Notes: a model not told the origin generated them from the letters alone. DNA of 53,517 nt from Chara braunii (GCA_003427395.1 BFEA01000253.1:97084-150600), one strand, 5' to 3'. Positions 41,913 to 53,325 are shown, numbered from the stretch's first letter. A program made the numbers and translations.

Positions 41913-42094
41913 CCCTTTAACATCAGGTAACCCGAATTTGTTGGAGGAGAATGAATCAGAGACCTGTCAGCATTGATTGCCCTGGAGTCCAGGGGATTGA
42001 CTGCACAGGTCATGGGATGACTTTTGCCTATTCCATTCTGGGGCCCTGCTCAAGCAGGCACAGAAGGGGGGTTGGTAGGTGGTAGTTGGAATGA

Positions 42095-42600
42095 TGAGGA
42101 TGGGGCTCCTTCTTCCAGGGGAAGACCGGAGGAAGGGGGGCCCATCCGCCATTCCCGCTACCCAGCTATCGAACTCCTCTCCTGTCCAGGTTGAGCGGGC
42201 CATCTCTATTCCCTACTCCCTACCGTACCAACTTGATTCCATCAATGTGTGATTAGGGAGGGGGAAAGGGTCTGGGAAATCTGTGGGGGGGGAGGAGGGG
42301 GATATCGTCAGGGATCATGGTCCAGTCATTGAAACAGAGTCGATAATTCTTCTCTGGCTTCCAGTCGATGATCGTTATCTAATTGCTAGCCATCCCATTG
42401 TGTACTCTTGCTATCCTCCCTCCACATTCCCCTCCCAGCCAGTCCATGCAGAATTCATTTAGGTAGCGAATGATGTCAGTCTTTTTGGAGAGGGGCTTTG
42501 TCCGCTGTACTAGTTGTGTCCATCGAGCCCTGATTGTAGTCTCAATTGTGTCCTTGATCATCTCAGTCATCTCGCCCCTCCCCATATGTGCGCCGTCAAT
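42095..42600 (-). pseudogene. LINE tail, minus-strand copy
   Basis: On the minus strand: EMIKDTIETTIRARWTQLVQ, then FCMDWLGGECGGRIARVHNG, then EKNYRLCFNDWTMIPDDIPL, then a Pro-rich stretch and MARSTWTGEEFDSWVAGMAD. It parallels the plus-strand copy at 41100-41700 and has only a few stops. No zinc knuckle or RT is seen. Confidence 0.55.
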
Positions 42601-42612
42601 GCGTGATTTGCA

Positions 42613-42676
42613 ACGGCGCCTCCAGGTGGAGAAAGGTGCCGGTTATCAAGCCACAATTTTAGGAAACGTACGGGCC
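42613..42676. mobile_element. TTAA-family MITE, left half (split by the TG...CA insertion)
   Basis: 'atcaagccacaattttagga' and 'aacgtacgggcc' match the interiors at 12965-13005 and 13870-13900. The left terminus is eroded. The right half resumes at 45009. Confidence 0.7.
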
Positions 42677-43629
42677 TGTGACGAACTGTTTTCTGCGACC
42701 GCGCAACTTTCTGCGCAAGGCTACTTCGGGGGTTGAATCGGGATGGCCCGTTGGATTGCATGACTCCCGTTGCTTTTTCTTTTTTTGGATTTGAGGCTGG
42801 CATGGTCCCGCGGCGGTTGGTAGTTGATCGCGCCTTAGCGAGCACGGAAGATAACTATTGCCATGGCTTCTTTCTTTTTCTGCTGGGGGAAATGATACTT
42901 TTGGCGCGATCGTCGTGCAGGAAAATCTTTTTGAATTTTCGACTGATGTCAAGCCCCCGTGGACTCTCAGAATTCTCTTCTCGTGGAATTTCTTTTTGTA
43001 ATTAGGATTTAGGCTAGGAATTTGGGTACATTGCAATTTTGCTGCATGATGCTTCTTGCTTGTGCGCACTTCGACGCGTCAGGATCTGTGCTTTGACTTT
43101 TCCGCGCCTTAATCTTACGTGTAAGTGTAATTTTTGTCTTGGTGGGCGTGATTGTAATTGTAATCCTCTCCTTCTTGACATCTTTTTGTGGCGCTCCTGC
43201 GCGTGCATATTCTTCCCAATCCTATTGGCCTAAACGATGCATGACTGGATGGATGTGTGGTGGCTACCTCCCCACGCCGTGGCCTGGCCATGCAATCGTC
43301 GGCACTTCCTTTCTCCTCCTTCCTTCCCACTCAGGCACAACCCCGGGTATCTCGCGCAAGCATGCATGCTATAAATTTTGCAAGGGCTATTTAACTCCCT
43401 CTCTATGAATTTTGGAGTTAGCGCGGTTGAGAGGATCGGCTAACGAGCAAGAGTTGGATGGTGAGTAGAGAGTTGAGCGATCCGACGAGCTGGTGTTGGG
43501 CACGCAGGGTTGACGTGGGGCCACAGCCGACTGTGGCGCACGGGCGAACCTGACTTGCATGCTCGGACTAAGCGGGGTGACAACTCTGTGTGGGTGCGAG
43601 GCGACGGACTGCCCGCAATGGGATGTTGT

Positions 43630-43702
<73 letters not shown>

Positions 43703-45008
43703 GCTGTGATGGTGTTTCTCTTTTAATTTTTTGAGCAATTTTGGTATTTGGCGCAAGCTGCCCTTGTCCTTTTGGATCGGCACTTCGGATCTTTTCTTTG
43801 TTTATTCTCAGGGACTAATGTGTGATTGTCTCCCCAACTTCCCTTCTCTTTCTGTTTGAATCGACAATCTGATTGGTTGGTCACCTGTGATCGAATCTCG
43901 TGTGATCCTCGGGCCAATGGCCAAAGAATTGATGCATGGAGATTATCGACTCCTTTTTGTTTATGAGTGTGTGAGTTTGAAGTTGGATGCATAGATGCTT
44001 GGTGTGTTTCCGTCTTAGATGAGCATGCTACATGACTAGATGTTTGTCTCACCATAGGATTACCCACCTTATGAGTTGTTGGCCTTCATCCACCCGACCG
44101 AAGGACACATCTTGTGCACGCACGTGTAAGCACGAGCGAGGAAGTTCGCTACTTACACGCGTGTCTGCAAAACCTGTACTCGGCCCAACTTCCTGAATGT
44201 TTGAATTTTCGTCCCACCTTGCAATGTGAATATTGAAGTCCCCTTTCGTATCACTAACCGCAAGGGCCTGGGGGATGGGGATTTCCGGGAATATTGGGAA
44301 CACTCGTCTGTCTGCACGATCAAGGGTGGAACCTTCGGAATTTCCCTAATTAATCAGGAACGAATGTATTTGCGAGTGGGATATTGATCAGACCTTGGGA
44401 CGTATCCCCCATCTCCTCAATTGTCCTAGCTCACACATGTGTCACGTCGTCGCGGAACCTGGAATCATTATCCTGGGGACCGAATTCCCTCCTATCACCG
44501 CATCCTGCCCTTTAACTCCCGAACCATCGTCCCTTGGCGCGCAATCGCTCCCTACCGGCCCAACCCCCATGCTCCAAGTGCCTGCAGGACCACGATTACC
44601 GAGCCTCCCGCTTCATCCTGCGAACTCGCTCAGAGGAAGAACGACGGGCGCACAGCCTTCGGTTGAGGCCAGCCGTGTCGAATTTCGAGACCTGCGACGT
44701 TCGACGGCGGCATGTGATCAGCCAGTGAGATAGACATAGCGTCCCGGCGGTGCACCAGATACGAGTCCGACCTAGACGACGTAACCAACGGAGGCGGTAG
44801 CTCTGCTTTCCGAAGCATAAAATGAGACGTCGATCCGTGCCTACGCTCTTGCATTCGTATCCCTGAAACTGGCCATCGGAGATCTCAGTTCTGGCCTGGG
44901 ACTCCACCCCCACTTTCCTAAAATCCTTGGCAAACCCCCTTTTCGCACTTCCAGGCCCACTCCCACTCCGATCAGGAAGTCGCATCGCGTGTGAGGTTGG
45001 GCGTCACA
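42677..45008. mobile_element. Solo-LTR-like insertion, 2332 bases, TGTGACG...CGTCACA
   Basis: It starts TGTGACG and ends CGTCACA, flanked by GGCC on both sides (42673-42676 and 45009-45012), and cuts a MITE whose uninterrupted relatives are in this window. TG...CA ends with a 7-base inverted terminus and a 4-base duplication fit an LTR. The sequence is not a full element: I see no gag or pol. An internal TATA-like 'gctataaatttt' (about 43369-43380) would suit a promoter in an LTR. Orientation is not certain. It could instead be a non-autonomous LTR element (LARD/TRIM type), but I found no internal terminal repeat pair. Confidence 0.65.
43631..43697. repeat. (GA)n microsatellite
   Basis: About 33 GA units inside the TG...CA insertion. 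Confidence 0.95.
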
Positions 45009-45098
45009 GGCCACTACAAGAGCGTCCACATTCATCCAACTGGAAACGATTCTACTCTATTTTACCTGTGGTGGATAGTCGAGCCAAGTACTGGTGGT
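45009..45098. mobile_element. TTAA-family MITE, right half
   Basis: 'ggccactacaagagcgtcca' and 'cattcatccaactggaaacg' continue the MITE from 42676. It ends CCAAGTACTGGTGGT followed by TTAA (45099-45102). Confidence 0.85.
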
Positions 45099-45163
45099 TT
45101 AATAGGGCAGTAGCCTGCTGGATCACAAACTGACCATAAACTGAGTTATTCTACTATTGACGG

Positions 45164-45270
45164 ATGATGGACCCGATTTCCAGCAGCTGTTGCTCCCTGC
45201 CAATAGACTGGAGCCATCCACGGCCTACCACAGGGGTCTGCTCTTATCAGCCTCTGTGGCGTGATTCGAG
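45164..45270 (+). repeat. Dispersed repeat 'GGACCCGATTTCCAGCAG', copy 3
   Basis: 'ggacccgatttccagcagct', then 'gccaatagactggagcc', then 'tctgctcttatcagcctc', in the same order as at 17814. Confidence 0.7.
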
Positions 45271-46255
45271 GATGTTTCAAAAACGAAAAGGGAAAAAATA
45301 AAAATAAAAAAAAATCCTTGTCCTTCGGGACATCTGTTAAAATTGGAACGATACAGAGAAGATTATTATGGCCCCTTGCAAGGATAACTTGCATAAATCG
45401 AGAAATGGTCCAATTATTTTTACCAAGCATAAAAAAGAAAAAGGAATACGTCCTCCTTTTGTTCAGCCAGTAGCGTAACTCAGACAAATTGGTGCACTAA
45501 AGGCCAAACAAGAAATACTATTTTTAGTGTCGCCCTGTGAATCTGCCAGACCATCCCTCCTTCCTGTTGCGTTCTTGCTCTTGTAGTCTTCTCCCATCCT
45601 ATTTGGGTCAGGATGTTGTGATCTTGTGAGCTTTGTCTCGGTCTGTATCATGACTTGGTGGACTATTCCGCTACTGTCTTCATCCGGATGTAACACACCC
45701 TGAAAGTGATCATATACAAGCTATGTTTTTGGTTCGGTATCGCCATAATCAGGGTGCGTTGTGTTTGGGTGAAGCTAGTAGTATAAAAGGACTAGTACAT
45801 CTGAGCCTCTTTTTGCCATGGTGGATTTGCACTTCGCGCCGGGCTTTCCCCCATTCGCCAGCGGCGCACCTTTTTCCCTTTTCTAGCTGACCCCACTACC
45901 AACCCTTGTGGATTCTCAAGTAGCACCGAGCCCCCCAAAATTCGGATTGTCAAGTTTGCCTGAGATGATGTACGGGCAGCTCAAGCGCCTGTCGCAGCCC
46001 AGTGAGTCTCTCCCCCATGCCCAGTACCATTGTGCTGACTAAAGTCTGAGACCATGTTTTTCTTTGGAAGGTCATAGGCCAGTTTGCCTTTCTCTGTTTT
46101 AGTACTCTCAACCACTATAAATCTTTCAGTTTCAGAAATGTTTCTTCTCTACGGTTGCGGTTTATTCCTCCTATCGATCCTCTTCCTTGTTGTAGCTTAT
46201 AGATGTTGAAGGTGGCCTGATCCTTCTTGCTACCCCTTCCCATTCACGACAAATG
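45271..46255. other. Spacer with no recognised gene
   Basis: Mixed sequence with no convincing frame or RNA. A TATA-like 'agtataaaagg' lies at 45780-45790 but no gene follows it. Confidence 0.4.
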
Positions 46256-46257
46256 AA

Positions 46258-46422
46258 GGGCCTTGCAACACCACTGTCGAAACGAAAAAAGTTCAAGTGC
46301 ATGTTCCTGCAGAGAGTGGCAAGATGCATGCGTTGCTACGAATAGTAATGGACGCATCTTGACACGTTCTGAGGAAGATGCACTCGTATTTTTTTCGTTT
46401 TGACATCGGTGTGGCGAGGCCG
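46258..46422. mobile_element. Foldback MITE, 'GGGCCTYGC' family, copy 3
   Basis: 'gccttgcaacaccactgtcg' with 'aaacgaaaaaagttcaagtgcat' is inverted against 'atgcactcgtatttttttcg' with 'ttttgacatcggtgtggcgaggc'. Inner 'aagatgcatgcg' and 'cgcatctt' also pair. Confidence 0.75.
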
Positions 46423-46607
46423 AAAGTCTTCTTCCACAATTTCTTCTCCCTATGTGACGACCAATTCTTCTTGTTGAACTCTTCTGTTTGTGGTGATTCT
46501 TTAGCAGGTCTGTCCATTTTAAACCACCAATACTCGTATATCACACATAAAGACAATAATTATGGTTTCCAGTAACAACATCATGCAACGCAGTAACACA
46601 TAAAGAG

Positions 46608-46638
46608 ACAGAAGATGATGATGATGATGATGATGATG
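46608..46638. repeat. (GAT)n microsatellite
   Basis: About nine GAT units. Confidence 0.9.
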
Positions 46639-47436
46639 TCCCCAATGCGACTTTGTTAATAAATATACATTAAGCTCGATAATAGCGACAACCAAAGGTA
46701 AGCTCGATAATGGCGACAACCAAAGTTACCGCAAACTACCCCACATGTTTCACCTGGACACCTACCAGGAAAGTCGGTGCGACCGACATCGACTAAATGA
46801 GTTACATAGTTCTCACCGGACGAACAGACATCACACCTTTCTTCAACTTGTCGAAACTAAAGAAATCCTAAGATCCCATGTTCAAGACCTATCCTAACTT
46901 ACCATCATTCATAAGCTGCCAGTTTGTGTCAAAATTATACCAATTCGAAAAGGAGCCCAAGATCGAAGCCTCGACATTACATCCAAAAATAGGAGCAGAT
47001 TACGACACCATCGAAACTACCTGTCGAAACTCAAGATACGGGGCTCGAGAACTTGAAGCAATACCCGAAGCCCGCTTACTCGAACGCTAGACCTACCAGC
47101 AAGTACCCCTTCGTACGTACTGCGTTGTTACCGACAACTCCCACTAAGTCGAGGGTCATTAAGACCCTCTCATCTCACCCACCATGCGACCCCAATTTGT
47201 CAAAATTGGTAACCATTCACCACAAGTGTTTCTCCCATTCACTCCACACCCCTTCGTACTTCTTCGAAAAATTGATCAAAGCACTCTCGAAGTATTCATC
47301 TGGGTAACCCCTGTTCCATAACTCACACTTAAACGAGGACAAAAAAGGAAAGGCATCCTTGCAACATAAGAGTATGTTGTACCCAATGGAGGAAAGAGTA
47401 GATAACTGTAAATTTTTGTTGATGTTCTAAAAAAGA

Positions 47437-48300
47437 TCAAAAATTCTGGATGTTTTGAAAACCCGAACTACCGTTGACATCTCGTCTTTGATTTTTCAAC
47501 TTTAGGAAGCACAATATGACAGTCTTCCCTTCAAAAATCTTGAGAACATGCGCCATGTAATCCCAAGACACACCTTCGTTGTTTTTTTCCAGCACAAGGT
47601 TGTGATCGTAGCAGCTACTAAAGAATTCAATTAGTTGGTCCGCTTTCATGCTATCGTTCTCATCATCTCGTTTGCAAATGTCAAAAAACGAAACATCGTC
47701 AACCAACCTGAATTCCCTTAAGCATCTCTGATCAACTCCAAGAACGATCAGGAACATGAACCCTTTGTATGCACAAAACAAGCATGCTAATACCGAACTC
47801 AACAACTTGCCAATGGCGATCTTGAAAGTCTGATTAAGTAACTGACCGGAGGCCGACACGAATGTGCTACCCAGTTAAAAAAACATGAAATCCACAATTG
47901 CAGAAAACAAAACCTTCTTCCAGCCACCCTCAATCTTACCTTTCAACAATTTGGCACCCTTATTATCTTTCTTAGTGTAACAACAAGAACACGCTGATCA
48001 GTCTAGTGGTCAATCACCCAAGTTATGGCATGCAAAATAAAATAGTGGGGGAGATTAAAAAACATTTCCTTGACATCAAAGGAGGCACCCACCGCCTCAT
48101 CATTCTCGGTTAGTTTTTTTATCACAGCGTGCAACTGCCCTTGCAACCCGTAGGCGCTCCTTAGGTTCAAATTTGAATCAGTGGGTAGGTTTTATGACAA
48201 CGCATTCACTTCTCGTGAAACAATCTTCCCTACAACCGTGTAACACCCATAATAGGAAGGACGGAATGGCCACAAACGTTGTACATCCATATGCTTAGGT
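47437..48300 (-). pseudogene. Reverse transcriptase domain of the Penelope-like element
   Basis: Minus-strand reading: MDVQRLWPFRPSYYGCYTVV, then SAYGLQGQLHAVIKKLTEND, then ASFDVKEMFFNLPHYFI with the motif A Asp (about 48075), then LLNQTFKIAIGKLLSSVLAC (motif B region), then RLVDDVSFFDI with the motif C Asp-Asp (about 47695). Spacing from A to C is about 128 residues, normal for RT. Stops lie at about 48195 and 48005, and a frame change precedes motif B. Other RT classes cannot be excluded from the motifs alone. Confidence 0.65.
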
Positions 48301-49554
48301 ATACAATACGCCCTTCCAAAACTATCACTTTTCTTTCACTTACTATCCTATTGTAACCCCATACGTTCATATTTTTTAGTGCATTTATTCAGCAACATCT
48401 CTTCAATCCTCAGGTACACTTCAAAAGTCGGATTACCAAAAAACAACTTCCTCATCCTACCTTCATAAACCACTCGATAACAGATAAAGGCGTCTCCTGA
48501 ATTATGCTATAACGGACAACAGACTACACCCTAAAATATAAAGTGGAAAGGAGTCGGTTCATCTTCACATATATTCACGACAGAAAAGCATATTTTAGAA
48601 AATATATTTTCAAAAAGTCATAGGTCAAAGCATCTGAGCTCACTAATGGTAGAGATGGATGTAACAAAAAGGCAGATAACACCTAATAGAGCAAAGAGCT
48701 AAGAGATAGAGACTTGGACAGTCGCAACATATATATGGAGTTCTTAAGCCATAGAGGAAGTATGAAACAATAATGATGGAGCAATGTATAACTCTCAACT
48801 CATACAAGAATATAATCAGACTCTTGGCAAAAAGAAGCAACCACCTCCGATTTGGAAAAACGACAAAAAATATTTAAAAGATCTTTGACATTCCTGTTAC
48901 GGCGCCATAGCACCCGCATGCGTCGAATCAACATCTCCTTCCAACAATTCGCCACATCCAAACTTGCAATAACCCTCGCACACAGTTGTTTGACCTTGGC
49001 CTTTGATATACCATCATCGTATACTAAGCGAAGTACAAGCCTCTTCCTCACATGGAGACCAAAGTGATTCAGTATGCTATAAGACAACAAACACCGCAAC
49101 CAAAATTTGTAACGTTTGTCACTAAAAGTATGTAGCAATCAGTTTCTCAAAATCCCATTGCTTTAACGACTACTAGAGGATTGTTAAGGAACGTGACCAA
49201 TAGGACTTTCATAAACAATGACTTACTAAGGAAATTAACCACATATTCAAGCACCAACATGACACCCTTTGTTGAAGCTCAACTCTCATAAAATAACACG
49301 ACATGAAACACTCACAATACAGTCTCTTAAGTACCTTCCAACCACCAATTGATCGTTTCGCACCCACACATTTGACCACAACCCAAAAGAACAAAACCTA
49401 ATTTGACAAGACTTCAAGATTCGTAGCAAACTATATGTGACAGTTCCGAAACTCGACTGAAAGGATAGTAATGAATCTTGATCAAAAGACACACAATTCA
49501 AAGGACCACCACTCTTCCTCTTTACCCTCAACCTTTCTTTAAGCTCTGACTGAC

Positions 49555-49910
49555 AACGTTGAGCACGTCTCGATTTATCTCGGTTGTTCAAAGCAGGCAT
49601 AAATAGCCTAAGAAGTAACTTCTTTGTCTCGAGCAAATCATCAGTCGTACATTTGCATAGAGGAATAACAACATACGTATGCGTGTTATACCTACGAAGC
49701 CATTTATAGAAACGCTCATTTCAAATTTTCCTTCCATCATCGACCTCTGTTGACTTACACGATCGGTACACTTGTGTCCTTCAACTAACATGCAAATCAT
49801 ATTTCGTGCTACCAATATGTATATGACAAGACCATGAGGATAATAAAGCGTACACAATAGGACCTTCCCATTTTTCCTGCATAACACCGTGACATGAGAC
49901 TACACCTAAT
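49555..49910 (-). pseudogene. GIY-YIG endonuclease domain, two internal stops
   Basis: One minus-strand frame reads GPIVYALLSSWSCHIHIGST, then (after a stop) RTQVYRSCKSTEV, then (after a second stop) FYKWLRRYNTHTYVVIPLCK, then DDLLETKKLLLRLFMPALNN and RDKSRRAQRC. The order fits GIY-YIG nucleases: V-Y at the 'GIY' strand, H-I-G-S-T at the 'YIG' strand, a following Arg, a Glu before the last helix (DDLLE) and a final Asn (A-L-N-N). In Penelope-like elements this nuclease cuts the target. The domain abuts upstream coding sequence in the same frame to about 49981. Confidence 0.65.
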
Positions 49911-50359
49911 AAAAACTCAAATAACTTTTGTCCAAACAGAGTCTCCCCAAATAAGAAAAAAACACATACAGCAAGGCACATAACACATTCAACTCCTTAC
50001 ATCTCAATAGCTCAGTAGAGCCAAAACCAACCCTGTAGCATACTCACACCAAATTTTCAAAAGCCGCATTGGGGCGTGATCCTAAAAAGATGCAGAATCA
50101 AACTTGTTACTCGGAATCCTCCCCAACCTCTGTAACCTCAAAGACCGAGATACTTGTCTCCTTATCTTTGTCTTGCTCCTCGTTCTCAAATGCTCTTTCT
50201 ACATGTTTCTGCATGATTTCCTCCTTTATAGGATCTAACTTAGTGTATATCACACCCTCTTTTATATAAATTAAAAGTATCTGCTCCTTGTTCCTATTTC
50301 GAGATTACTTCATGGCTACCGCACAAATGCATCACGCTCATTGACTTGCACTCCTAGAT

Positions 50360-51260
50360 TTTTCATCGCCTTTCATTTATTCTTCTTAGCCAACGGACCC
50401 GCCACATCATTTAATATCGCTCTGAGATTGATTCCTTGTCCTTTTATTAATCGTTTTATTTCCAACTGCACTATAACCTTCTTCAATTGGTCAACCTCAT
50501 GCTCCGATTCCTTCCTTGCATTAACCTCTCGCACCCTCATTTCTTGTAGTAACTCAACTTCTATTTGATGTTTGTTGACTATCGTTTTCAATTGCAAGTC
50601 AACTCCTCTGGTCGTTTTTGGAGATCTAAAAAGAGTTGTATGTGGTTTATTGCGTGCCTGCTTAATTACGGCTTGTCCAACCGCCAGATTCTCCCACTTG
50701 TTACCAAGTCGAAGAGTTTCCGGCTTCCATGCCTCTGCGCTTGCCTCAATATCGTCTCACTTTCATCGTATAGCAGTGATAATATGTTCTAATGCCGAAA
50801 AATATTTCCCCGCAGTTGCTTTCATCTTAACTCATTCCTTCCAAGGATGTCCGACTTGTTATGACTCGTCCATTGGTTTGGTCTCATACGTTGATGAACA
50901 GGATCCTATTTTTATCGTCAACTTGTCAACTTGCGTTCTCGGTTTTGTGACTTGTTCATTTCCTTCATCTCTTTTTATCATACCGAAAGTACTCGCCTCG
51001 CTTTCAGTTTTTTTCAATTCGTTCACGTTCGCTTTTAATTATGCAACCTCATCATCGTTTCCTTTTTTTTTTTTCGAAATCGCTTCACACACACAATCCA
51101 ATTTATATTTCATTTTCTTACTCAGTTGTTAGTGAAACTCTTTATGTTCTCATTTTTCTCGTTGCCTGCGTTTTTTCTCGTCTTGTGCACGTTTCTTCTT
51201 ATATTTTTTCTCTCGAGTCACTTGTTCTTTTGCTTCATCGGCCTCACGTTTCGTCATGAT
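50360..51260 (-). pseudogene. Coiled-coil leader of the Penelope-like element
   Basis: Begins MTKREADEAKEQVTRERKYK (from about 51257), with Lys/Arg/Glu-rich sequence and frame breaks between. It ends with the open stretch HQIEVELLQEMRVREVNARK ... VDQLKKVIVQLEIKR (50597-50375), which has heptad-like spacing of hydrophobic residues. A second copy of this last block lies at 53390-53517. Its role is unknown; a Gag- or ORF1-like nucleic-acid or multimer function is a guess. Confidence 0.5.
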
Positions 51261-51729
51261 TCTCCCCACTTTGTTTTTTGGCAAACTAACCCTATTACCG
51301 AGCTATCCTCCTCCATTAAAACACTGCCTAGGATACAGTTGCACCACCGTGACGACACGCGCGTTGGCAAGTAATGTCAACAAAGAAGACTATGCAGGCA
51401 CATTGGTCATACTTGGCTGACCATTGAAACGTATATTTGGAAGAGGACAAAACTTGGATAGCCCTGTATCCCGAGTTTGGACAGATAGTTTCGATGGTGT
51501 CATAATCTAGTCCGTTTTTTTGACGTAGTGTTGAGGTTTTGATTTTGGGTTTCTTATTTTTGTGTCGGTATAATTTTGGCAGCTTACGAATGATCGTAAG
51601 TCAGGACAGGTCTTGAAGATGGGATCCTAGGATTTTGTTAGTTTTCTCTTTTGCGTGGCTTTTGGTGAATGTTTTTCAACTAGTTGAAGAAATGTGTCGT
51701 ATTTTCGTTTGATGATAACTATATAACTC
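51261..51729. other. Spacer between two retroelement remnants
   Basis: AT-rich, no convincing frame. It may include the 5' untranslated part of the Penelope-like element. Confidence 0.4.
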
Positions 51730-53110
51730 TTTTAGTCGATGGCAGTCGCACCAACTTTAGACCCATGATGATCCTGATAGGCGGCCGGGTGAAAACGACA
51801 AGGTCGTTCGCCAGGTGGTAATTTGGTTGTCGTCCCTCTGTTTGCCCATGTTGTGGAGAACCACCTCTTGCCCTTCTCCCTATCAGAGGTCGGTCTCCCT
51901 TTCCTTCTCCAATTTGTCGCTATCGCAGTATTGATTTGATACTTCAAGTTGTTAACCATCTCTTTGTCCTTAAATTCTTTCTTGTTTAACAATTGCTTGT
52001 TTCGACCCTGCCAAATGACCGAGAAGTCAATAGCCTGGGTTACCTAAGCAACATATCCCCAATATTCCTCAAGCTGGAGATTCTCAGGCATCCCCCCCCC
52101 AATAGGACCCACATTCTGTCCCACAAACAGGTCTTATTTGAAATAGAGTCCCAAAGCTTGGACCACCACGTCAAGATTGGAACAGATGTCCGGCAGTTCC
52201 ACCAAAGGTGAGTCGTTGAATCATACGCTCGCTAACATCTATTAAAGACGGTGTCTACTCTCATCCCTCTTCTCGTTAACTAAACTGTTGACGGTGTAGC
52301 TAGCATAGATAGTGAGTTGATGCCAGCAACGAAGAAGAGTTCAGATAATGTACTCTGGATCTGCATGCAGAACCTTTATCCATCTGTATGTAGCCGTCAT
52401 TTATGGTGATCTTTGGGTATCGTGAAGGTTGTAGCCTAGGACTATGGTGTAGTCTAAGAGGGGGAGATCTCCCCCAACTTCTTCCTCTCTAGGGCCAATG
52501 TATTGGATCAGCCATTAGGCTCGCGATCGCCTGCCCTCCGCTTAGTATCGGAACCGACCACATTCACCTTAAACATCACATTCCTCTCGGACCCTGTTCA
52601 AGGATAGGACTATAGGGGTTTGTCTTCTTCATCAATCTAAGCAAGGATAGTAGAATGAGCACTATACGTGTTCCTCCAACATTCGAAACCCTGACTTTCA
52701 TTTTTCTTGAAGTAAGTTAGCTTATAGTATTATTGTCTGTTGTTGCTAAGTCTGTCCACGTACCAAGTGTTAGGTGGGTCGATCCATCCTGGGCTCAATA
52801 TGGCTGACCAGGAGGAGGGAATGGCTTCAATGATTGTGACCAATCTATCTTCCACTGGCTTCAGGTTTCCTAACTTCCGCCTCAACTCCATCCCTATATC
52901 CAATCTCCCTTAAATTCTTCCCAAATATCTATGATACGGACGACTCCTCGCTCAATCCACGATCTGTCGAAACTGTGTCCCGCTCTGTCTGCTGCAAACC
53001 ACCTGCCATTTTTGTCTCTTATCATTGGGTTTTCAAAGAGAATTTGCAGCAAGATCTCCTAATTGGTTGTTGTTTTTGTCCACCAGACTGGCCGCAACCT
53101 TTCCCTTACC
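51730..53110 (-). pseudogene. LINE 3' portion (minus strand), degenerate
   Basis: Minus-strand reading: PVWWTKTTTN, then EILLQILFENPMIRDKNGRW, then FAADRAGHSFDRSWIERGVV with RIIDIWEE (the linker after LINE RT). Much further on come CRAYDSTTHLWWNCRTS (about 52215, a zinc-knuckle remnant) and WWSKLWDSISN, then VNNLKYQINTAIATNWRRKG and RWFSTTWANRGT (51900-51830). This order (linker, knuckle, W-rich tail) is that of plant-type LINE ORF2. Many stops. Confidence 0.55.
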
Positions 53111-53154
53111 CTTTCTCAAACAGGCATCTGCGGGGTCATCCAATTTCGACTTAA

Positions 53155-53321
53155 ACCGCTAGTACATGGCCCCAGCCTTGCAGAAAGTTTTTGTTGCCAC
53201 AAGCAAAACTCGACGGCGCCGCGTGGCCAGGCCCGCCGTTGAAAAAAAAAAATCGGCGGCCTTCGAAGTGGTGCGCGTCTCATGCTGATACCCGTGGGCC
53301 AATATGTGGTGTACTGGTGAT
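53155..53321. mobile_element. TTAA-family MITE (167 bases)
   Basis: TTAA at 53151-53154 and 53322-53325. Ends ACCGCTAGTACATGGCCCC and TGTGGTGTACTGGTGAT. Same length and order as the 41381 copy, including 'ccagccttgcagaaagttt' and 'atcggcggccttcgaagtgg'. Confidence 0.9.
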
Positions 53322-53325
53322 TTAA

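Larger units (their letters stand above)
40640..41980 (+). pseudogene. LINE 3' portion (zinc-knuckle and tail), broken by an N gap and a MITE
   Basis: CPSCKEGSLPRN (about 40679) and, one frame on, KCNETIEHLFLRCPS (about 40710-40754) form the C-x2-C...H-x4-C knuckle found after LINE reverse transcriptases (zf-RVT type). After the gap come ERKAVLWAICHP, IKNMIKMAIADQWKKDN and DWMGGACGGRIARVQWEEW. After the MITE at 41381-41547 comes YWTTIPSDIPLPPPSNF. The minus-strand copy at 42095-42600 has the same order without the MITE. Confidence 0.6.
47400..51260 (-). mobile_element. Decayed Penelope-like retroelement with GIY-YIG before RT (permuted order)
   Basis: Minus strand, AT-rich, several stops and frame changes. 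In transcription order: a Lys/Arg/Glu coiled-coil (51257-50360); an acidic stretch EEIMQKHVERAFENEEQDKD (about 50240-50180); a GIY-YIG domain (about 49905-49560); a basic linker; then a reverse transcriptase (about 48290-47640). Classical Penelope elements carry GIY-YIG after RT. A clade described from the green lineage and invertebrates has it before RT, and this layout matches that. I find no terminal repeats, and borders are approximate. It is inactive: stops lie inside both enzyme domains. Confidence 0.65.

Noticed and set aside
42677..45008. Coding capacity inside the TG...CA insertion
   Set aside because: Only short frames with no gag, protease, RT or integrase motif; treated as a solo-LTR-like sequence.
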